From Chloroflexota bacterium (GTDB lineage Bacteria > Chloroflexota > Limnocylindria > Limnocylindrales > CSP1-4), in the NCBI GenBank assembly GCA_021815005.1, contig JAKAHL010000036.1, forward strand, positions 1 through 11,093: a stretch of 11,093 nucleotides of DNA, written 5' to 3'. This document shows positions 7,205 through 11,093 of the stretch, piece after piece. Each line of letters opens with the position of its first letter. Within the stretch, counting starts at the first letter, position 1. Under the pieces are notes generated by a model. It did not search any database, was not told the DNA's origin, and saw only the letters and a list, made by a program, of their open reading frames with translations. The position numbers and the translations under genes were made by a program.

Positions 7205-7211
7205 CCTCCTT
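7205..7211 (-). promoter_or_regulatory. Shine-Dalgarno deciding the start of the 167-aa gene
   Basis: The minus strand reads AAGGAGG, 6 nt before ATG at 7198. It excludes the longer TTG start at 7246. Confidence 0.8.
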
Positions 7212-7280
7212 GTTGCGCCCTTCCCAGCCTCGTTCCCGGAGTTCAACGGGGTGGTCCCGACCGACGCCGCGCGTCGGGAA

Positions 7281-7368
7281 TCCCTCGCTCCCCGGGCCCC
7301 GCCCCATGCGGAGGGTGCTTCCGCTGGCGGGACCTGCGGAGGCTGGGCGAAGGCGCCGCGATGTCAAG
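7281..7368 (-). repeat. Leader repeat copy 2 (88 bp), before the 167-aa gene
   Basis: This is the second copy of the repeat at 6542-6628, in the same orientation relative to a minus-strand gene. It begins on the minus strand with CTTGACATCGCG, a perfect TTGACA. It ends 82 bp before the ATG at 7198, whereas copy 1 ends 8 bp before its ATG. The spacing therefore differs and only copy 1 contributes to a ribosome binding site. Confidence 0.85.
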
Positions 7369-7512
7369 GGTTCGTGGCCACCCCCGCGCGCGACAGGACC
7401 GGCACAGCCGCGTTCGAGGAACCGCGGTGCCGGCGCCAGCACGCACCACTTTCTCGCGCCAGAGCGTGGGCACGCGGCCGACCCGCTGCTACACCGGTAC
7501 AGGCGACGTGGA

Positions 7513-7545
7513 TCACATCGGGTCACATGGACCCAACCCTTGACA
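7513..7545 (+). promoter_or_regulatory. Candidate -35 and operator repeats for the peptidase gene
   Basis: TCACAT occurs at 7513-7518 and again at 7523-7528, exactly one helical turn apart. A TTGACA follows at 7540-7545. The hexamer 17 bp later is AGGCTG, which is not a credible -10, so the promoter call rests on the -35 only. The start codon is 87 bp downstream of the TTGACA. Confidence 0.3.
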
Positions 7546-7617
7546 GGTGCGGACCCACGCCGAGGCTGGGCGATCGCCTCCTCGGAGATCATCGGTCACC
7601 CACCCAGGAGCGATCGC

Positions 7618-7624
7618 AGGGGAG
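7618..7624 (+). promoter_or_regulatory. Shine-Dalgarno selecting a GTG start for the peptidase
   Basis: AGGGGAG lies 8 nt before GTG at 7633. The ATG at 7625 is out of frame, and earlier in-frame starts give no signal peptide at the N-terminus. Confidence 0.65.
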
Positions 7625-7632
7625 CATGGACC

Positions 7633-9753
7633 GTGGGGGCACGCTGGATCCGCGGACTGGGTGTCGCCGGGGTGATCCTCGGCCTGGCGGTGAGCGGCGC
7701 GACGAGCCAGATCGGCGCCGGACCGCTGGTCTCGGTCTCCCGCACGATCCGTCCCCTGGTCGGCGCGTCGAGTCGCCTCGATGTGGGAGCCCTGCTGCGG
7801 ACCGGCCATCTGTCCGCCCCCGACGCGGGCGGTCCGTCATCGGTCGGACCATCGCTCCAGAGCGTCGCGCACCTCACCCATGGGACCGACCAGACCGCAA
7901 CCAGCGCCGCGGGCACCTCGCAGAACTGGTCCGGCTACATCGCCGGACCCGGGCCCTACACGAGCGCAGCCGGGACGTTCCGCGTGCCGCACCTCGCGGC
8001 GACGCCCACCGTGTCGGTGGCATCCGAGTGGGTGGGCATCGACGGCGTGGCCCCGGATGTGTCGCTGATCCAGGCCGGGGCCGACGAGCTCTACAACCCG
8101 GCCACCCAGCGGGTCTATACGCAGGCCTGGTGGGAGATCCTGCCGGCCTCCAGCGTCCCCATCCTGAGCCTGGCGGTCTCGCCCGGCGACAGCATCAGGG
8201 TGACGATCCGCCAGCTGGCCGGGGCGCAGTGGGCGATCCGCGTGAGCGACACCTCGACCGGCGGGAGCTTCACCTTCGAGCCGACCTACCGGGGCCCCGC
8301 GAGGTCGGCCGAGTGGGTCGTCGAGGCCCCCACCGACGGCACCACGGGCGAGGAATACCCGCTCGGCGCGTACCGCCCCCCGGTGCTCTTCCGCGACCTG
8401 CAGGCCGCTGGACCGGAGACCACCCTCACCCGGGTGGCGATGGTGCAGGGCGGCGCCACGGTCTCGGCGCCCTCGGCGCTGACCGCCACCGGGTTCAGCG
8501 TGTCGTATGGGGGGCCGGCTGCCGGTGGCGCGGCTGCCGACGCCACGCCCGCACCGACGACCGCGCCCGGCCTACTCGTGTACACCATCGCACCCGGGCA
8601 GCAGTTTCGCCTCATCGTGGTGGGCGGCCCGCCGGGTCTCTCGGCGGAATGGCAGGAATCGGCGGATCGGATCACCTGGACGCCCCTGGCGGCCGTGACC
8701 TTCGACGCCGCGGGGGAGGCGCCCACCACGCTCACGCCGACGGCCACGACCTACTATCGCCTCTACCTCCCGAGCCTCGCCCAGGCCGAGCCCTGGATCC
8801 TCGAGATCATCGTGGCGACGGCGACCAACACCCCGACGATCTTCACGGTGACCGCGGGTGCGCCGGCCACCCTCACCGAAGCCGGCCCGCCGAACAGCGA
8901 GTTCACCCTCGAACGCTCATTCGACGCACGGATCTGGACGGCGCTCGCGCAGCTCACCACCGATGCGACAGGCACGGCGACGTACACGTTCACGCCGGAC
9001 GCCACCGCCTACTACCGCGCGCAGTTCCCGGACAGTACCACCGCCGCCGGCCTGGGCGTCGTGCTCCCGCCCCTCTCGTCGGGGATCGTCCTGGCTGCGC
9101 CGCCGGTCATCACCTGGGGCACCGGGGCCACCCTCCGCGTCTCGGTCAACACCGGCGGCAATCGCCGGGTCGAGATCCTGGCGACCCGGGACGGCATCAC
9201 CTGGACCCGCGTTGCCGTGGCCACCACCGACGCACAGGGCGCCGCCACAGTCACCATCCGTCCGACCAGCACCGCGTGGTATCGGGCGGTGGTCGCGGAA
9301 GATCGCGGCCTGCCCGCGGAAACCAGCGACGCGATCCGCGTCGTGGTCCGCCAAGTCGTGCTGGCGGCGGGGGGTGCCGGCCAGGTGATGACGGTGCGGC
9401 GCGGAGCGACGGTGACCTTCGCGGCCATCGCTCGCCCCGACCAGGCCGGGATGCCCACCACGGCCTTTACCTTCCGCATCTTGCGCTGGACCGGCGCCCA
9501 CTGGCAGCTCTTCCGCTCGATCGTCGTGACGGCCGACGCGTTGGGGGTGGCCCGGCTCACCATGACGCTCGGCTCGAGCGGGCCCTGGTCGGGCACGGCG
9601 ATGGACGAGGCGATCCCGGACCAGGCGACCAGCGCATGGACCGCGGCCTGGCGCCTCGTGGTGCGATCGGCGGCCGCTGGGGAGCACGATCAACAGCGTG
9701 CCGGTCACTCGATCGTCGCGCGACGCGCCCTCCGCCCGTACGACGCGCCGTAG
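7633..9753 (+). CDS. Secreted family G1 (eqolisin) glutamic endopeptidase with C-terminal Ig-like modules
   Basis: 706 aa from GTG 7633 to TAG. The N-terminus is a signal peptide: basic ARWIRG, then a hydrophobic core GVAGVILGLAV, then SGA. A ~65-residue low-complexity stretch follows, probably a propeptide. The eqolisin domain is ~91-293: QNWSGYIAG (97-105), a GTFRVPHL strand, SEWVGIDG, SLIQAGAD with Q147 as the expected catalytic Gln, AWWEILPA, VSPGDSIRV, and AEWVVEAP, where E227 or E231 supplies the catalytic Glu. Family G1 enzymes are acid-acting, pepstatin-insensitive endopeptidases. After an Ala/Pro/Thr linker (294-313), about four related beta modules follow. They are marked by W349, W435, W524 and W624 and by a recurring D-A-x-G-x-A-x-x-T-x-T-P-T ... 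YYR signature; they probably serve adhesion or substrate binding. The tail is basic. The protein acts outside the cell. Confidence 0.9.
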   Translation: MGARWIRGLGVAGVILGLAVSGATSQIGAGPLVSVSRTIRPLVGASSRLDVGALLRTGHLSAPDAGGPSSVGPSLQSVAHLTHGTDQTATSAAGTSQNWSGYIAGPGPYTSAAGTFRVPHLAATPTVSVASEWVGIDGVAPDVSLIQAGADELYNPATQRVYTQAWWEILPASSVPILSLAVSPGDSIRVTIRQLAGAQWAIRVSDTSTGGSFTFEPTYRGPARSAEWVVEAPTDGTTGEEYPLGAYRPPVLFRDLQAAGPETTLTRVAMVQGGATVSAPSALTATGFSVSYGGPAAGGAAADATPAPTTAPGLLVYTIAPGQQFRLIVVGGPPGLSAEWQESADRITWTPLAAVTFDAAGEAPTTLTPTATTYYRLYLPSLAQAEPWILEIIVATATNTPTIFTVTAGAPATLTEAGPPNSEFTLERSFDARIWTALAQLTTDATGTATYTFTPDATAYYRAQFPDSTTAAGLGVVLPPLSSGIVLAAPPVITWGTGATLRVSVNTGGNRRVEILATRDGITWTRVAVATTDAQGAATVTIRPTSTAWYRAVVAEDRGLPAETSDAIRVVVRQVVLAAGGAGQVMTVRRGATVTFAAIARPDQAGMPTTAFTFRILRWTGAHWQLFRSIVVTADALGVARLTMTLGSSGPWSGTAMDEAIPDQATSAWTAAWRLVVRSAAAGEHDQQRAGHSIVARRALRPYDAP

Positions 9754-9819
9754 CTTCGTCGGAACAGGGACCTGGACAAGGACACCCGTGTTGGGGCGAA
9801 GAGCGGCGAAACCGGGGTC

Positions 9820-9832
9820 GTAGCAAAGCTAC
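9820..9832. terminator. Small hairpin between convergent genes
   Basis: GTAGC-AAA-GCTAC forms a perfect 5-bp stem with a 3-nt loop. It lies 67 bp after the peptidase stop and 51 bp after the end of the facing zinc-finger gene. The short stem and absent T-tract make a terminator role only possible. Confidence 0.25.
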
Positions 9833-9882
9833 CGAGGGCGCTCGCGTTGGAACGGGCACCCGCCCGGGGGAGGCGGCGCCGC

Positions 9883-10143
9883 TCAGGCGGCCGGGCGGTC
9901 CGCGTGGCCGGTCCGGCGGGCGGCGGCGGCGCAGGCCCGCGAGCAGAAGCGCCCGCAGCGACCGCCCGCCCGGCGCAGTTCGGCGGCGTCGGTCTCGAAG
10001 GCACGCCCGCACCAGGCGCAGGTGCGGGTCACCCGGCCGCCGTGCCCGAGCAGCCCGCCGAGCCGGCCCGAACAGGCACGCGAGCAGGTGCGCCGACCAC
10101 CGGGCCTCGGACCCCCGCAGACCTCGCAGCGCGGCCCGTCCAA
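9883..10143 (-). CDS. Double zinc-finger protein, or C-terminal half of a frameshifted gene
   Basis: This 86-residue frame opens with TTG at 10143 and stops with TGA at 9883-9885. It carries two fingers of the same plan. The first is C6-x-x-C9 with C20-x-x-x-C24 (CEVCGG ... RTCSRAC). The second is C42-x-x-C45 with C67-x-x-x-C71 (CAWCGRAFE ... RFCSRAC), with an extra C63. The motif CxxCGxxF ... RFCSxxC followed by Ala/Arg is widespread in short bacterial and phage zinc-finger proteins, often joined to HNH-type nucleases. The TTG start has only a weak AGGG at 9 nt. The frame begins exactly where the preceding finger protein, read in another frame, loses its protein-like character. It may therefore be the C-terminal part of that protein after a one-base shift, rather than a separate gene. 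The Cys pattern makes coding nearly certain. Confidence 0.75.
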   Translation of the reverse strand: MDGPRCEVCGGPRPGGRRTCSRACSGRLGGLLGHGGRVTRTCAWCGRAFETDAAELRRAGGRCGRFCSRACAAAARRTGHADRPAA

Positions 10144-10519
10144 CGTACGCCGCCCTGGCGGATTCGCGGCCCGCCTTCGCGCACGGCGTGCACAGCCAGC
10201 GCACGGTCCCCGCCTCGTAGTCGGTCACGAAGGGGCGCACGTCGGCGCTGGTGCCGCAGCCGGCACAGGGCTCGGGGACCCGGCCGGCCAGGATGGCGTC
10301 CCGGCGGGCCGCCCGCTCGGGGAACCGGCGCCGCCAGGCGTCGGCGCTGCGCCGGCGGATGGCGGCCTGCTCGTCGGGTGTCTTGCGCTCCCAGTGGGCG
10401 ATCCCCTGGGCGCGGCGCTCGGCGCGGATGGCGGCCTGCTCGTCGGGCGTCTTGCGCTCCCAGCGGCAGGCCGGGCATCCCCGATGGAAGTGATCGTGCG
10501 TGGCGTGCGAGGTGACCAT
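10142..10519 (-). CDS. Degenerate HNH-like zinc-finger protein, frame runs on without its own stop
   Basis: The start is ATG at 10519, with GGGAG 7 nt before it. The credible part is ~126 residues. It comprises an N-terminal CPAC (C15, C18), two copies of a charged helix WERKTPDEQAAIR, and a finger EPCAGCGTSADV ... TDYEAGTVRWLCTPC (C85, C88, C110, C113). The finger matches small HNH/zinc-ribbon proteins with the CxxCG ... H-H-x-D-Y ... V-R-W-L-C-x-x-C-H scheme. Here the expected His positions are Phe-Val (FVTDY) and Ala (CAKAGRE), so metal binding is kept while nuclease chemistry is probably lost. There is no stop near the domain end. The frame stays open to 9557, through the double-finger frame and into the antisense of the peptidase, where it becomes Arg/Pro-rich. 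A one-base indel near 10142 joining it to the next frame is the likeliest explanation. Confidence 0.65.
10356..10463 (-). repeat. Two 39-bp in-frame repeats inside the HNH-like gene
   Basis: Copies at 10356-10394 and 10425-10463 differ at one base and are 69 bp (23 codons) apart. Each encodes WERKTPDEQAAIR, so the duplication is in frame and makes two successive charged helices. Confidence 0.9.
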
Positions 10520-10559
10520 CCCGCGGCTCCCGTGTGGGCCGGCCGTGCGCCGGATGCGG

Positions 10560-10588
10560 GATGGTCGGCCGGGCCGCCCAGAAGTCAA
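10560..10588 (-). promoter_or_regulatory. Candidate promoter of the HNH-like gene
   Basis: On the minus strand TTGACT (10588-10583) is followed after 17 bp by ACCATC (10565-10560). The -35 is good and the -10 is weak. Transcription would begin ~35 bp before the ATG at 10519. Confidence 0.35.
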
Positions 10589-10600
10589 GCTTCGGCGATT

Positions 10601-10690
10601 CACGCCTCCCGACCCCTGGTGGGGAGGGAGGCGTGGGGTTCGGGACCCGGATTCACGTCCTCCCGACCCCTTGTGGGGAGGGAGGACGTG
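10601..10690. repeat. Two tandem REP-like hairpins with compensatory stem changes
   Basis: Hairpin 1 (10601-10635) pairs CACGCCTCCC with GGGAGGCGTG, then a GA/A internal bulge, then CCCC-TGGT-GGGG. Hairpin 2 (10654-10690) has the same plan with CACGTCCTCCC and GGGAGGACGTG, then CCCC-TTGT-GGGG. The two outer stems differ but both arms change together. Between them GGGTT-CGG-GACCC (10636-10648) forms a small third hairpin. They lie just upstream of the candidate promoter for the HNH-like gene, in non-coding sequence. Confidence 0.85.
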
Positions 10691-10738
10691 GGACTCTCCG
10701 GCAGCTTGAAGGGCGTTGCGCAAAGTCTCACTACTCAT

Positions 10739-10796
10739 CAACGCCCCCCGGAGGGGGCGTTGAGAGTTGAGAGTTTGCCGACGCCCCGGTGAGAGT
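10739..10796. promoter_or_regulatory. Strong hairpin with alternative pairing and three TGAGAGT repeats
   Basis: CAACGCCCCC (10739-10748) and GGGGGCGTTG (10753-10762) form a perfect 10-bp stem with loop CGGA. The 3' arm, GGGGCGTTG (10754-10762), can instead pair with CGACGCCCC at 10779-10787 (nine pairs, one of them G-U). TGAGAGT occurs at 10761, 10768 and 10790. There is no run of T after the stem, so it is not a standard terminator in either direction. Confidence 0.55.
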
Positions 10797-10897
10797 TGGA
10801 GTTCTCGGCGACCGGCCGGGTGGATCGCATCGCCCAGCTCGGCCGTGCCGGCCACCGGCGCCCACCGACCGAATCCGAGCGATTTGCGCGCATTGGC

Positions 10898-10926
10898 TTG
10901 ACAAGCCGGGAAACCTGCCCTCCATC
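10898..10926 (+). promoter_or_regulatory. Candidate promoter for the gene at 10974
   Basis: A perfect TTGACA (10898-10903) is followed after 17 bp by TCCATC (10921-10926), a weak -10. The -35 sits inside an inverted repeat GGCTT-GAC-AAGCC (10895-10907), which may be an operator. The ATG is 47 bp beyond the -10. Confidence 0.4.
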
Positions 10927-10973
10927 CGCCCAGCAACCGCCAGGCCCGCCGCTGACGGATACGGAGCACCGAG

Positions 10974-11093
10974 ATGAGCGCACCCCCCGTCCCTGCATCC
11001 GACTACCGAGCGCAGCTCGAGCGATCCCTGGTCAGCATCGTGCTGTGGAGTGGCGCCGACTGGGAGCGCGCCGCCCGCGCGATCGGCCCCGAG
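10974..11093 (+). CDS. Hypothetical protein, N-terminal 40 residues (3' end outside window)
   Basis: The ATG at 10974 has GGAG 9 nt upstream and a candidate TTGACA promoter further up. The visible 40 residues begin MSAPPVPASDYRAQLERSL and continue with a hydrophobic/helical IVLWSGADWERAARAI. There is no signal peptide, Cys pair or catalytic motif in this fragment. The frame is open to the window edge. Too little is present to name a family. Confidence 0.6.
   Translation, partial: MSAPPVPASDYRAQLERSLVSIVLWSGADWERAARAIGPE

Larger units (their letters stand above)
7199..7632. other. Divergent intergenic control region
   Basis: This 434-bp spacer lies between the minus-strand 167-aa gene and the plus-strand peptidase, so it should hold promoters in both directions. 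It contains the leader repeat at 7281-7368 for the minus side. On the plus side it contains a TTGACA at 7540-7545 and two TCACAT direct repeats. Open frames crossing it have no protein-like character. Confidence 0.6.

Noticed and set aside
9557..10141. In-frame continuation of the HNH-like gene to 9557
   Set aside because: The translation becomes Arg/Pro/Gly-rich, covers the clear double zinc-finger frame and runs ~200 bp into the antisense of the peptidase gene.
7110..10220. 1036-codon plus-strand open frame over the peptidase region
   Set aside because: It is out of frame with the eqolisin motifs and contains only Arg/Gly/Pro-rich and His-rich low-complexity sequence.
10631..10655. tRNA T-arm-like GGTTCG sequence
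   Set aside because: No acceptor, D or anticodon arms can be drawn around it; it is part of the small GGGTT-CGG-GACCC hairpin.
10601..10796. CRISPR-like array
   Set aside because: There are only two hairpin units with differing stems and 18 bp between them, without regular spacers or cas genes.

Overview
The window is a very GC-rich stretch (roughly 70% G+C by eye) of a bacterial chromosome or large integrated element. Codons end almost always in G or C and Shine-Dalgarno sites are strong. No rRNA, tRNA or taxonomic marker is present. A secreted glutamic peptidase, a GAF-like/GGDEF protein and many short zinc-finger proteins would fit a Chloroflexota or actinobacterial-type genome, but this is a weak inference.

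Layout. At the left edge is the 3' part of a plus-strand diguanylate cyclase (1-582). After a convergent spacer comes a long run of minus-strand genes, read from right to left. These are a 167-aa unknown protein (6695-7198), a polytopic membrane protein (4926-6533), an FtsK/SpoIIIE-type ATPase (2965-4914) whose Shine-Dalgarno overlaps the stop of the membrane gene, a membrane-anchored J-domain protein (2028-2693), a small Cys-rich protein (1638-1874), a basic small protein (1256-1546) and a 91-aa unknown protein (888-1163). This resembles the cargo of a plasmid or integrative conjugative element. The FtsK-type ATPase and its membrane partner look like a split DNA translocase. No relaxase, integrase or replication gene is visible.

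An 87/88-bp sequence occurs twice in the same orientation (6542-6628 and 7281-7368), once in front of the membrane/FtsK pair and once in front of the 167-aa gene. It flanks that gene as a direct repeat and is probably a shared leader or promoter.

Divergently, on the plus strand, 7633-9753 encodes a secreted family G1 (eqolisin) glutamic peptidase with a C-terminal array of about four related beta-sandwich modules. It converges on two overlapping minus-strand zinc-finger frames (9883-10143 and 10142-10519). The first of these carries a degenerate HNH-like finger and has no stop codon of its own, so the two may be halves of one frameshifted gene.

The 454-bp spacer 10520-10973 is unusually structured. 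It has two tandem hairpins with compensatory stem changes, a strong 10-bp hairpin with a mutually exclusive alternative pairing, and three TGAGAGT copies. Divergent TTGAC-type -35 boxes lie at its ends. A plus-strand gene of unknown function starts at 10974 and runs off the window.
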